The notes beneath the pieces are model-generated. The model worked only from the letters and a program-made list of their open reading frames with translations, made no database searches and was not told where the DNA came from. This document shows, piece by piece, positions 43,107 through 54,380 of a stretch of DNA of 64,000 nucleotides. The stretch's first letter is position 1, and the number at the start of each line of letters is the position of its first letter. Source of the DNA: Chrysophaeum taylorii (lineage: Eukaryota > Sar > Pelagophyceae > Pelagomonadales > Pelagomonadaceae); assembly GCA_029834535.1 (NCBI GenBank), contig JAQMWT010000469.1, positions 1 to 64,000 on the forward strand, written 5' to 3'. The position numbers were made by a program, and so were the translations under genes.

Positions 43107-44690
43107 ATGCGTGGGGCGATGGTGGTCGCCGCGGCGGCTTCGGTGGTGGTGGTGGTGACGCGGGACGTGGCTGGACGCGAAGCGTTTGGCGCGATGGGCG
43201 AGCTCGCGACCGCGCTAGTCGGGAGAGAAAAAAAGTTGTCGTTCGAGAAAAAGTTTCGGCGACGAACACGGAGCGCTGCAGAGCTGCGGGGGGGCAAAGT
43301 GAAAGAGCTCGTCGAGGCGTGGGGCGAGGAAGGTGCCGTGCGCAAGTTCGGGCGCGAGCCGTCGCGGATCGCGCGGAAGAGTCGTCGGCGATCGTTTGGA
43401 GTCGCGGTCGGAATCGTCGCGGCGAGCGCTATGGCGCTGGCGGCGACGGTGGCAGGCGCCGCCAGGTCGAAATTAAAGACGTTGGACCGGCTGGCGCGGC
43501 AGCAGGCCCACGAGATGCGAAACCTGTACAGCCCGGCGTTGTTCTTCATGCAGACGTTTTTGGAGACGACGCGGCACGCCGACTTGTTGGCCCTCGAGCC
43601 CGACGTTCGCGCAGCCCTCGATTTGCTGAAGGAAGTCGACGAGACGCACCAGATGCGAATGGACGCGTACCGGGTTATGAGTAAAGAATACGTCGGGAAA
43701 GTTGAGGTTTTTGGGGTCCGGGAGTTTCTTCTTAATTTTTTTTATGGAAAAAAAAAACTTGAAGTGGAGGCCGACGAGGACGTCACGTTGAAGGCGGACC
43801 TGTACTTGCTGACGCGCATCGCGCGCGCGCTGGTGTCGAACGCGACGAAGAACACGACCAATGGTGGTTCGATCGTGCTCGGGTTCCTCGGTCTGAGAAA
43901 GCGGCGGCTGTGGTTTACGCGTCGCGACGCACGATCGTTGCCTCCAAAAAAGACATGTTCTCGACCAAGGTGATCGACCGCGGTGCGGGCATCGAGCTCC
44001 CGAGTTGTGCGCTCTTTTGCAAGGCTGCCGGCGGCCTGCCGGCGGCGAGTGCAAGCTCTTGACGTCGAGGCCTGGCTTGACCGAGTTCGCGTTCTCGGTC
44101 AGGGGCGAGGTGGTGACCCCTTCCTCCTCCCCCGATCAGAAGAAGAAGAAGAAGAAGAAGAAGGAGGATGCGTCGTCGTTGCCCGCGAAGATGACCGCCG
44201 TCATTGTCGACGACTCGCGACTCAATCGCGCGCGTGCGTCCGCCGGAGCTTGGAGAAGGCGACGGCAGCCTCGACGTGGAGCTAGCTAGGTCGAGTTCGA
44301 GACGATCGAGGCCATGCAACCCTATCTCCTCAACAAGGTTCCCGACACGAGGTCCCTCCTCGTGTGTCTCGACGAGAACCTGCAGTCGCGGGGGGATGAC
44401 GGGCATCGACGCCACCCGATGGCTCGTCGGCGACCTTGGATTCCAGGGGATCATTCATTGCCAGCACGAGCGGGGACCCCACCCCGTGAAAGTGGGGGAC
44501 TTTCACCTCGAGGCGGGGGCCCACCTCGCCTGGGGCAAGCCCCTCCCGGCCGTCCGAGCTTTTGCGCTCCGATGTCCACCGCGTGCTTTCTTCGCTGGGG
44601 GGGGGGCACGCACACGCACGCAAAAAAAGCAGCGACTCCGGCGCGGCGGAAAAACGACGGGCAAAAGCTTGGCCGCCGCGTGGTAGTAGT
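43107..44690 (+). pseudogene. Hybrid histidine kinase (kinase core plus receiver), spread over several frames
   Basis: ATG at 43107 (MRGAMVVAAAASVVVVVTRD, a hydrophobic N-terminus); a second membrane segment at FGVAVGIVAASAMALAATVA. Then the H box RQQAHEMRNLYSPALFF, DETHQMRMDAYRV, and the N box LLTRIARALVSNATKNTTNGG. From about 43905 the match moves to another frame: VVYASRRTIVASKKDMFSTK, VIDRGAGI (G1 box), then to a third: RPGLTEFAFSVRGEVV. An (AAG)n run (44140-44163) codes a Lys linker, followed by KMTAVIVDDSRLNR, the start of a receiver domain, and finally LLVCLDENLQSRG and MTGIDATRWLVGDLGFQG with the phospho-acceptor Asp. So all parts of a membrane hybrid sensor kinase are present, but with at least three frame changes. 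Introns could explain some of them; a decayed gene is likelier. The signal sensed is unknown. Confidence 0.7.
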
Positions 44691-44726
44691 GGCACTTCTT
44701 CTTCTTTTATTATTAATTATTTGGAT

Positions 44727-46208
44727 TCACAGGAGAATATGGTGGTTGTCGTTATGAAGCGGGTGGTGGTCCTTCGGGGGAGTGGGGTTGACGTGGGGCC
44801 TCGCAGCAATTCCAAAAAGCACGAGGTGGATCGCGGAGAAAACGGCGGCGGCGAGGTAGGTGCGCGTGGCTCCGTAGAGGTCGAGGGTCGCCGACCAGAC
44901 GAGGTGGCCGACCGCGCCGCCGATGGTAAAGTAGGACATGGTGAGGAGGCTCTGGGTGGAAGCGCGGAGGTCGGGGGGGGCCAGGCGGTCGACGAGCTCG
45001 ACGGCCGCAGATATCCAAGCGGCGAACATGGGGCCGTGGAGAAGCTGGATGGGGAGAAGAATCGAGCCGACGTTGGCCTTGGTGACCATGGCGTGGAGGA
45101 GAAGTCGCACGGGGAGGATCGCCTGGGCCAGCACGAGGACGGTCCAGTGACCGTACCGCGAAACCAAGTGCGCCGAAGTCCAGAAGACGGGAAAAGTGGC
45201 GACCGTCGAGACGGCCGTCGCGAGGCCCGAGAGAGTTCGAGATACGTGGAGTTCGGCTTCGAGCTGCATGTAGAGGATCGAGTCGACCGAGACCACCGTC
45301 GTCCCGAAGAGGATAGCGTTGAGGAGAGCGAGCCGTAGCGCGTCCGACGTCTTGACTGCCGCGAGGCCGCGCGACACCGCCGCTAAAACGTGTTTTGGTT
45401 TTTTTTTGGGTCTCCGCATCTGCATGTTGCGCAGGCTGACGTGGAAAGGCGGCGGCGGCGGCTCGCCGCCATCCGCAATATCCCAGTTGGGTTCGACCCA
45501 GAAGACCAAAAAAAGCAACAGCGCGCCGGAAAGCAGGTGCGACATGCCGAACAAACCCCACTCCAGCCCGTGACGGTCGATGATCAGGCCAACACCAACA
45601 GACCCGAGGCCCCAGGACGCCGAGCCCCAGAACCGCTGGCGCCCCCAGGCCTCGCCGCCGTCGCGCGCGAGCGCGAGCACCATCGCGTCTGCCACGGGCG
45701 ACGCGGCCGACGACGCCGACCTCGCGACCCGCAGAGCGGCCACGCGCCACACCACCGGAGCCAACGGCTGCTTGAGGATCGCGTGGTGCGCGCGCTCCTT
45801 GGAGCTCGCGCCCAACCCCAGCAAAGACCACGGCCACGTCGCTCCGCCGGGCGAGTGCTCCTCGAAGTCCCATCTCGTGCCCAACCGCAGGAGTTCCAGC
45901 GTTGCGGAGGACAACACGACGCTCGCGGCGAGGACCATCGGTGGGCTCCCGACGTCGGCGGTCCCGGCCCACAGCGGTTGCGCGACCAGCTTGGCCAGGA
46001 GGCTCAAGCTCTTCATAGCTCCCACCTGCCGCGGGGCGTACCCACATTTCAGCAACCACAACGAGCAGAACCTGTTCCACGCGACGCTCGATCCGCTGTA
46101 CGCGAAGCTCAAAACCTTCGCGTGAGTCGTCGTCAACCGCCGAGAGGGCATCTCTTCCTCCTCGCTCCTACTACCTGTAGTAGTAGTAGACTCCAAAGAC
46201 GACGACAT
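44727..46208 (-). CDS. Major facilitator superfamily transporter (LacY/MFSD6-like)
   Basis: 493 residues, one exon, ATG at 46208. After a 35-residue Ser/Thr/Glu-rich cytoplasmic start there are about twelve membrane segments: FAYSGSSVAWNRFCSLWLLK, then APRQVGAMKSLSLLAKLVAQ (motif typical of the MFS_1_like/nucleoside symporter group), PLWAGTADV, MVLAASVVLSSATLEL. The central loop has ARDGGEAWGRQRFWGSASWG, the R.WG..GW-type block of MFSD6 and LacY-like proteins. The second half has LALLNAILFGTTVVSVDSIL, VATFPVFWTSAHLVSRYGHW, ILLPIQLLHGPMFAAWISAA and YFTIGGAVGHLVWSATLDLY. Substrate unknown; a sugar or nucleoside proton symporter is possible. It ends 37 bp past the kinase remnant, tail to tail. 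Confidence 0.9.
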   Translation of the reverse strand: MSSSLESTTTTGSRSEEEEMPSRRLTTTHAKVLSFAYSGSSVAWNRFCSLWLLKCGYAPRQVGAMKSLSLLAKLVAQPLWAGTADVGSPPMVLAASVVLSSATLELLRLGTRWDFEEHSPGGATWPWSLLGLGASSKERAHHAILKQPLAPVVWRVAALRVARSASSAASPVADAMVLALARDGGEAWGRQRFWGSASWGLGSVGVGLIIDRHGLEWGLFGMSHLLSGALLLFLVFWVEPNWDIADGGEPPPPPFHVSLRNMQMRRPKKKPKHVLAAVSRGLAAVKTSDALRLALLNAILFGTTVVSVDSILYMQLEAELHVSRTLSGLATAVSTVATFPVFWTSAHLVSRYGHWTVLVLAQAILPVRLLLHAMVTKANVGSILLPIQLLHGPMFAAWISAAVELVDRLAPPDLRASTQSLLTMSYFTIGGAVGHLVWSATLDLYGATRTYLAAAVFSAIHLVLFGIAARPHVNPTPPKDHHPLHNDNHHILL

Positions 46209-49200
46209 CGTCCACCATCGCGCTACGATCCCTTCTTCTTCTTATAGGAGATGGTTTAGGATCGCGGACTATCATTTTTTATCTCGGTAGCGCGCGTCGA
46301 TGTTCTTCAATGCGTCCGGCTTGAACGGAACGGAACGGAACAGAACGGAACGGCCGGCCGACACAAGGTTCGCGACCTACCTCTAGGCGAACGACGAGAC
46401 CGATGGCTACGTTACACGACTCAAACGACACCACCTGCGTCACGATTGAACGAGAACATCACCTCCGGAAGAAAAAGGGAGGAAGAGAGGAGGACGCTAC
46501 TCTTGAGTGAGTGAGTGGCGGAACCAATTATTCTTCTACGTGATCCGAGACGGGCACGACCCCATCACCACCACCTTGAACGAACGCCCTGCCTCCCGTC
46601 CTCCCCTGGAACGAACCCCTCGGAGTACGGGATCATCAACCGCAGCAAAACCATGCAAGTCGCCGCAGCCGGCCATTCCTCAACGCCTTGCCTTCCTTCA
46701 ACCCGTCGAGATATAGATTTGCGTATTGTATCTGACACGTCGTCGTCTTGTGCTTTTCCGTCCAAGTCGTCAGCACCGACATTTCTTGGAGAAGTTCTTC
46801 GCGGTACCGCTCCGGCGCCATCTGGAAATCACTGCATCATCAAACTCCATGATGCTGAAATACTTGGTCCAAAATTTCGGGCGCCGAGGGTGCTGTGTTT
46901 GATGGCGAAGGGACGAAGCTCTTCAAACTCAAGAAGTCTTGTCGACGTCACGCTCGCGTTATTGGCACCGCATCCGTTCGAGGAGGAGGCCGCGTCCTCG
47001 CTTTTTTTTCGGGGGACTCCATGCTTGATTTATCTGGTGGACAGCGTTGTGACCGACTACTGTTCCGCGACCAATGGGGGTCGACACCACATCATACTCT
47101 AACAAAGTGAACCTTGACCGCCAACACCGCGTCTCCAGCGTCGTCCCGTGCTTTTTGAATGATTGCACCACCTCGAGAGCTCGAGCACGATGACTCTCGC
47201 GAGCAGCGGCAACAACACAGTCGTACCTCCCTCGACCTTCTTCGCGCGGACATTGAGCTCCAGCGCAGGCTTGAGCACGAGAACCAGCGCCACAAAAAAA
47301 CAAAAAATCCGTCGACCTTCACCGATGTGGCTGTCGTCTCTACTCTAGTTGGGCGGCGTGGCGTTTCTTTATTCTTCGAGGTCGATGACACCCGCCTCCA
47401 ACTCAGCCGTCCGGTACCAGCGTCCCAGTAGTCTTACGCACCTCTTCCAACTGACTGACTGACTCACAGTGACTGACTCACTACCCTAGCAGCCCGAGGC
47501 ACGTCAACCAGCGCGCCGCGATCATTTTCGTTGATCGAGGTGTGAACACTTACGGTCGTGCTGTCTGCAGCGAGGCGGGTCGAGTATCTGTTTGAAAGCG
47601 AGCCGACCGTCCTGGACAGCTCGCTGACATCCTACGCAGCCGTATGACGCCAGCGTCTAGCTGTTGTAGAATGGTGGCATTGCGGACGCATACTTGAGTG
47701 CGTTGAGCCTCGAGAACACCGCGATCCTTTGCCGTACGTCAAAAAACCACCTGTCTCTCACTTACCCGCAGACGATTCCCGCAGGCATCTCTGTTCGCTA
47801 GTCAGAGCCCGAAAAGTCGATTTATCATCACGCAAAGGCAATGTCCACGGAGGCCGTGTGCTGCCCGTAGGACGGTGGCGTTGGGGTCGAGTACCGTGAC
47901 TGTTTTGCGGACAGCACGCTGATGAAACTCTGCTGCGGGTTCCGGTGTCAAACTCAATCGCGGCGTTTCGCCTGATTCTTATTCTCGCTCGCGCAGCAGA
48001 GCAGCAGCATCTTGGACCTTTACGAGACGACTCTAGTCAACAACATCGCAACTTATCAGGAGCCCTGCAAAGAGCATGGTGCGGGCGTTATGCGTTCCGC
48101 GCATGACAACTACGCAGAAGACGTAGAGTTGTTGTGTGTTTATGCCGCGCGTGTGACGCTTGATCCGCCCACACAAAAGTTCAACCTAGAAGAAGTGTGC
48201 AGCAAAATGGAAATTCGCCCAGCATTTGTATCCTCCTCGGACTCTTCTTTCCGAGGCTTTGTAGGTTATATCCACCTCGCAATCAGCGATGGCTCCACCT
48301 CGATGAAAAGTTGCTCGGCGACGCGTTTAGTCTAAATGGACTTTTATCCTTATGGTGCTGGTACGTTCATTAAAGCTTTTGTTCGACTGTTCTTGCAACA
48401 ATAGGGTGCAGGCCAATACTCATCGGACGGACTCGAGCACGGCAATACTGAAGCTTATCAGGATGCTAACAACGTGACGATGGATGAAAAGACTCGTTAA
48501 AAAGCTCGTATTTCGGCCCTGACTTTGAGCTTATAATATCCAAAGTGCGACGCGAATGTTCGAGTACGATCGGGTGCACGATTTGCGCCGACAGCTGCAT
48601 TCATGTGAACTCACTTTAGTCCTCTTTTTACCTCCGACGAAAGTCTCGCGAGAGACATTGATCGCTGGTCCGAGCGCGAATAATTCCGAATGCACGCGTG
48701 ACCGCTATTAATTTCTTGTGGGCGAGGATTCTTGATGCCTGTGAGTGTTTGTGGCTGCGTGGATCGACGAGTCGTCGTCGTCTTCATGTCCTGTTGGTCG
48801 CTTTCTTGCCGACGACGGCACAGTCCGACTGCGAGTTGTGTCAGTTCCCCTTGCCCAACGAATAACAAACGAACGAACGAACGAACGCACAAATTTACCA
48901 CCTTAGCATCAAGCTTGGTAGGTGGGCCAGGAACGTTTGGAAGCTGGCTCGCGGCTAGCGAATGCACGCTTTGCTCGACGAAAGATGCGCGTCCTACAAT
49001 GACAACGGCGACGCGCAGGAACGTTTGCTTTTAAATCGGGGAGTTTTTCTTGCACGACGGCAGAGCCAGGCTACTTACTACCAGCGTCGAGACGATTTTT
49101 TCTGTACGCTTTGGTCGATCTCAACGCGCGGGCGATCATGCCGCTATTTCTCGCGCGTGGAAGAAATTCGAGTGTACTCCAGATGACCAAGCTCAATATT

Positions 49201-50121
49201 GGCGTTGCGTCTCTTCAGATTGCACTCGATTACGATCGGGTCCATGACACGAGTGCACTTCCCAGACCCACTTCGTTTCCTCAACACATTGGGCATCGGC
49301 ATCGCCAAAATCGGCGCGATAATGGACTGCGGGAGCAACCTTGTCATCGTCACGCTATTTCCCTTTGTGTCTGCGCTTATCGTTGCGTCGTCTATGCCAC
49401 CGCCAAGTTTCGTTGTCTTGGTCCGGAATCACGAGCTCAAAGCTCGCAATGAGCGCGCGACATCGATGGCGACGTACGCGACACGCTCTGGCTGTTTTAC
49501 GTCGCCTTGCCGAGTTTCTCTCAGTGTCGTCCAAACCCACCCAAATACGTATCGATGCGTCAATTCACGACAGGTTGTTGTTGTTGTTGTTGTTGCTGAG
49601 ATCGTATACTGGCTGCTCGTCTTATATCTTCACTTCTTTTTCTTGCTTGAAGTATGATCGCGGCAGCGGACGGGACAACCTCAAGGTCCTTGGCACATCC
49701 CCCGACATCAAGTGCACGAGCCCAGCCTACCGGGGGTGGTTGTGGCAATTTAAATAGTGTGGATGACTCCGACTGCTGCTCGTGCACAGGTGGCTGTCTG
49801 GCCAATGGGCGTACCACTGTCGATCGTACCGCCGCCGTCTCAATCCGTCGTCGAACGACGACAGCAATGAAAACCCGGCGCTGGAAGGGGACTTTTCACC
49901 AGAAAGCAACGAAATTTTCTTTTCGAGCTTCGCCATCGACTCTTGCAAGAGCGGGAAATTGAGGCGCATAAAAGGGGGGTGAAACCTTGCGACGACTCGC
50001 TTTTGCTTATGAAGAGTTCGTCTTTGCTTGTGTCTCCACCATAGACTGTGATACGCAGCTATGAGGCTTCCCCGTCTTCGAGCTCGCGTGGCTTGTCTTT
50101 TTGTCCGCCTCGATCACGGTG
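46209..50121. other. Long gene-poor stretch
   Basis: Open frames are short and overlap on both strands (46515-47102 plus, 47391-47092 minus, 48012-48335 plus, 49199-49657 plus); none shows a known domain. Microsatellites: (GAACG)n at about 46322-46353, (GACT)n at about 47452-47480, (AACG)n at about 48868-48886, (TTG)n at about 49572-49597. A few frames, such as 48012 (MDLYETTLVNNIATYQEPCK), could be exons of an unknown gene. Confidence 0.4.
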
Positions 50122-50207
50122 TATGACTCGCGCGGAAAAGAAAATGGAAGCTTCTGGAAATGGATGTTTCCAGAAGTTTCCAGATTTTCCGAGGGCCTCT
50201 CAGAGGC
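50122..50207 (+). pseudogene. MADS-like gene paralogue, first fragment
   Basis: ATGACTCGCGCGGAAAAGAA matches the start of the MADS-like gene (minus strand from 28113). A 46-bp insertion related to the TTTCCGGAA repeat (50149-50194) follows, then GGCCTCTCAGAGGC. The copia element at 50208 interrupts it, and the match goes on at 56169. The intact gene at 28.1 kb therefore shows the empty site. Confidence 0.6.
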
Positions 50208-50305
50208 TGTGTGAGGAAGCTATGACACTTACCCCTGCACCGCGTATCCAGTATCCCTATGTCATTCTCTTATCGCTAGTCTAACGCCTCATTCCAGTTG
50301 TCACA
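50208..50305 (+). repeat. 5' LTR of copia element G
   Basis: 98 bp, TG...CA ends. It is directly followed by TGGTAGAGGTGCTCG, in the place of, and resembling, the initiator-tRNA primer site of copia elements (TGGTA start). Confidence 0.85.
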
Positions 50306-50409
50306 TGGTAGAGGTGCTCGTTCGTTTCGATCGAACGTGTGCTTGACTTCACGGCGACTCCTCATCGGCTTCAGTTCATTGCTACGTGTTCGGTTCGTTA
50401 TCGTTTATC

Positions 50410-51450
50410 ATGTCCTCGATCGAAATTAAAGATAGCAAGCTTTCGCAAAAACTCGATGCCTTCAGTGGTGAGCGACATCGTTTTCACCAATGGACCCGGC
50501 GCCTGGAAAACATGATCATTTCCACCGGTGATCGCATTATCTTGACCAATGACACTTGGACTAGCATTTCCGCCTCTGGCTGCTCTGAAGAAGAATTTGG
50601 TCTTAAGCAGCAACGCTGGTACTCTGCACTGTTCATGGCGCTACCAATGCATGATACTGATCGTGCTGATATCCGTGAATACCGCGATATGAACTTCACG
50701 CGGCTTTACAAGCGCATTACTGATGTTTACATGGGCCATGGAGATCGTGTCGCTCTGTCTGCAATTGCTTCACTGCGTTCCTTGGTGTGCAACAATATCG
50801 ATGAACTTGAGTCTTTTCTTAACAAGTTCATCACTGGTGTTCAAGTTGCTCGGCATCATCAAGATTTCCCTGACACACTTGCATTGCAATTGCTTCAGAC
50901 AAAAATCCCCGACTCGATCTTGTCTAAGGATCTCATTGCACTTGATCCTAAACTGCGCACATATGATGGTTTCGTTGATCGCCTCCACAGTAAAGTTTTT
51001 GATTATCTTCAGACCAAGTCTGCGCTTGTCCATGCTACGTTCCGTGAAAGTCCCCGTCATCGTGAACGTTGCAACTTTTACGGTCGTACCAACCATCCTT
51101 CTGATAAATACCTTCATCGCCTCAATGCTTTGCGCTCCCAACAACGTTCTAACCCTCGCCCATCTTTTCGAACATCTTTCCGTAACCGACCTTCATCTTC
51201 ATTTTCCCGTGGTTTCCATCGCAAGCGCCCACGCCATACTGATCTTTGTCACTTTTGTGGTATTCCTGGCCATCACCAGAAAGATTGTCATAAGCGCCAG
51301 CGCTATTTGCTCTCACAAGCCACCGCCCGCCCTCGGCATCAATATCAATACCCACGTCGGTCAACTCCCCAATACCCACCTCGGTCCAATCCCCAATACC
51401 CACCTCGGCCCCATCCACCCTTCTCCAAAATTATCTTTCCGCCCCCATTC
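50410..51450 (+). CDS. Copia gag with zinc knuckle
   Basis: ATG at 50410 (MSSIEIKDSKLSQKLDAFSG). Reads as a copia gag: ERHRFHQWTRRLENMIIST, the FTRLYKRITDVYMGHGDR helix, then ESFLNKFITGVQVARHHQDF. It ends in CHFCGIPGHHQKDCHKR, a CCHC knuckle (C-x2-C-x4-H-x4-C), after a less perfect one (CNFYGRTNHPSDKYLH). A Pro-rich stretch with short repeats (SNPQYPPRP type) follows. Part of the fossil element. Confidence 0.8.
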
Positions 51451-53635
51451 CACTCTTGCCTCCATCTCAATCCTCTCCGCCGCTCCTTGCGTTGCCACCC
51501 TCCACCACACCCTCTGTCCCGCCTTCCACCGCTGTCTCCCTTCCTGACCCATCTCTTTCTGCACCCACCTATCCGTCTTTCAATTTCCATCTTCTTTCCA
51601 TCTCCCCCTCCATTCACCAAGTCCTTTCCTCCACCAATGCCCTTACCGCTCTGCTCACCGCCCGTGAGCGCGACTACCTTCACAGCACCAACCTTCGCCT
51701 CGTTGTCTACGATACCGGCGCAAACGCCAATCTCTTCAATTCTTCAGCTGGTTTCGCTGACCTTGACAACAGTCAACAGCACTCCATCACTTCTGCTATC
51801 GGCACTGGCTCTGTTTCTGGTTCTGGCACTGCTCACTTAACGTTCCCTTCAATTGGTCCTCTTGACAATCGTGGTCTTCCTTCTCCTGCACCCACTCTTT
51901 CCGCCCCTCATGGTATCCATGTCGCGTTCCCGCATACCCTCATTTCTCCTAGCCTTGGTGACAAACGGATTCTTTCGGATCATGCCCTTGAGCAAGTTGG
52001 TTACGATTGCCACACCATTCAGGCCGCTGGCCTTGCTCATCCGCAACGTATTTTACGTCACCGCCAAACGCATCACGTTATTCCCCTGCTTCGTCGCTGT
52101 GGTCTTCTTTTGATCGTCTGTTGGATCGGCAATACGACCGCTGCGCCCTACGCGGACTTCGTTTCACCTTTCGTGGCATTTTCTTCTTGCCCCCGTGTCC
52201 ATGACCCTTGTGCGTTTCCCGCTGTGTCTCAACGCACTCAACTTACCTTCGACCTTTGGCATGCTCGTCTTGGTCACTACAGTCCCTCTTATATCCGCCG
52301 ATTGTCTTCTCTCGCTGTTGGCGCACCGCTTTTCCCGAGCTCCGCGTCTCTTTGTTTTTGTCCTGCTTGTGCTCTCGGTAAAATGCATGCTGCGCAAGTT
52401 GGCCAACGTAAAGCCCATGCTTCCGCTTCCACTTCGCTTCCTGCCTCCGAGCCTTTGTCTCGTCCACGTGCCGTTGCGCCCTACCTTATTATCCACGCCC
52501 ATCTCATGTTTGCAGGCGTCCCATCCTTCATATATCAAGATCGCGCGATCCTCACGTTTGTCGATGATCATACGCGCCGCCGCACACGTTACTTTGCTCC
52601 ACGACACGATGCACTTACGAACGCTCGTCAACTCGAACTTTTTCTGTCTACCGTGGTTCGCCCATTCGGATATCGCATTGCCCTCATCTACACCGATCGT
52701 GACCGCTCTCTTATGGGCCAATTCGAAACCTTCTGTCTGGGCAACAACATCGCTCTCAAACGTGCACCTGCAGCTCAGTCCAAAACTTCACAGGCGCACG
52801 CTTTTTCTGGTGTTGTGGAACGCTCTCATCGCGCAACTGCTGATATTACTCGCACTCTTTTGGCACATGCGCACCGTCCACCTGATTTTTGGCGTTGGGC
52901 CATGGAAACGGCTGACTTCATCTCTGAGCGCATGCCAAATGCCTCTAATCCTGGATATATGACGCCATATGAAATGCTACATGAAAGTCTCCCCAAATGC
53001 TACATGAAACTCTCCCCCGTGTTGATTTTCTTCGTGTTTGGGGCTGTCCTGCTGCAATTCTTACTGGCGACAAATGGCCTACCAAAGCTATAACCGGCAT
53101 CTTCATTGGGTATCCCTCTGCAGGCCCTGGATATCGCATATTGCTTCAACGCCCCACTGGTCCTGTCATCCACACCTCGATTGATGTTGTTTTTGATGAA
53201 AATTTTGCTCTGCGTAAGTCTCTGTCCTCTCAACCCCTTCCTCCGTCTCTTGTGGATTCTCGTTTTCCTGACTTATTTTATTACGACCCTCGTTTATCTT
53301 CCGCTGTTGCTCCCTTGTCTTCTGTTTTTGATGCTCAGGAGCCGGCCTTATCGGGACTGATCACCCCTGAAACAATATCTCAACCGTCACTGGACAATAC
53401 ACAACCGTTACCGGACAATACGAAACGTGCACCATTACGTCGAGCCAGACGGGGCCGACCGCGCAAAGTCGACCAACGCGCGTTACAACAACCAACAAAC
53501 TTTTATACGGGCGATTCTGTTTCATCCTGTCTCAATGTCGATTCTGTTTCCTCTGTCGCTTCTGTTTCCTCCTGTAACTCTTTGTATGTCTTTAAATGTC
53601 GACTGCTAAGAGGGGGGTGTGTGGGGGGAGCATGA
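51450..53635 (+). pseudogene. Copia protease and integrase
   Basis: Protease active site LRLVVYDTGANANLFNSS at about 51690. Integrase zinc domain: DLWHARLGHYSPSYIRRLSS with CFCPACALGK (HHCC). Core: YQDRAILTFVDDHTRRRTRY, IALIYTDRDRSLMGQFETFC and VVERSHRATADITRTLLAHA (catalytic Glu region). The end shows GYMTPYEMLH, WGCPA and PTKAITGIFIGYPSAGPGYR, the GKGY-type C-terminal part of copia integrases, then VVFDENFALR. Confidence 0.85.
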
Positions 53636-53846
53636 AGGATGTGGGTGGTATGTCTTTAAATGTCGACTGCTAAGAGGGGGGTGTGTGTGGGGAGCATGAA
53701 GGATGTGGGTGGGTTTGTGGGGTATGAGGGATGTGGGTGGTATGTCTCTTATGTTAGCTTTCGTTTGTTAGTTCATTATGTCTTCCTTCCCCTTTGTTTA
53801 GCTAACACCCACACACACCCCCCTCTTAGCAGTTGACATTTAAAAA
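53588..53846 (+). mobile_element. MITE-like repeat with G-rich TIRs inside copia element G
   Basis: Starts GTCTTTAAATGTCGACTGC followed by TAAGAGGGGGG (a second direct copy from 53651) and ends with the complement CTCTTAGCAGTTGACATTTAAA. So the G-rich repeat forms terminal inverted repeats of about 35 bp here. It is the one place in the window where the two ends face each other around a short core. Confidence 0.5.
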
Positions 53847-53955
53847 CACCCTTGTTGATCCCCATGCACATGTTTATTACTAGCTTCCGAAGAAACCTCT
53901 CAGTATTCATACATTGACGAAACTACCATTACTTCCACCCATTTACGTGAAGCTG

Positions 53956-54340
53956 TAACTAACTTCAGACCTCTCCCGAGCATGGGAGCCAGGCCGGACA
54001 GGCAGGAGCCGATCCGGAATCACAGAGGAAAATCACGCAGTTGGGGCTGAGGCGAGGGACGAGGACTCGTTGATGATGGACCGCCACTGCGCGCGGTCTT
54101 GTGCGAAGTCGTGCAAAAGCGTCGCAGGCCGCAAACGTGTTGGTCCACGAACAATCGACCTGTCCGTCGCGTTCTGCCCAACCGAGCGAACCCCATTCCA
54201 GCGCGGACTTTCCGGGTGCTAACCGGCCAGCCCGGGAGGCGAGCAGGCACCGTCTCACTCCGGGACGGCCGGGGCCGCCGCAGGGAGCCAGCGTGTTAGG
54301 CGCCGTCCTCCATTGCAACCAACGGTTAGCGATCGCAGGG
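53956..54340 (-). mobile_element. SINE-like repeat copy 3
   Basis: Minus-oriented: it starts with GGTTGCAATGGAGGACGG near 54325 and ends with AAGTTAGTTA at 53956. The 3' 60 bp match the other copies closely; the middle is longer and more diverged. GAAGCT lies on both sides (53949-53954 and 54342-54347) and may be the target duplication. Confidence 0.6.
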
Positions 54341-54380
54341 CGAAGCTTTAGCTCAGACCAATCCTGAGCGTCCTGGCTGG

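Noticed and set aside
44752-46080. 442-codon minus-strand frame overlapping the MFS gene
   Set aside because: Arg/Gly/Pro-rich shadow of the transporter in another frame; no membrane segments or motifs.
45390-46247. 285-codon plus-strand frame
   Set aside because: Antisense shadow of the MFS gene in GC-rich DNA.
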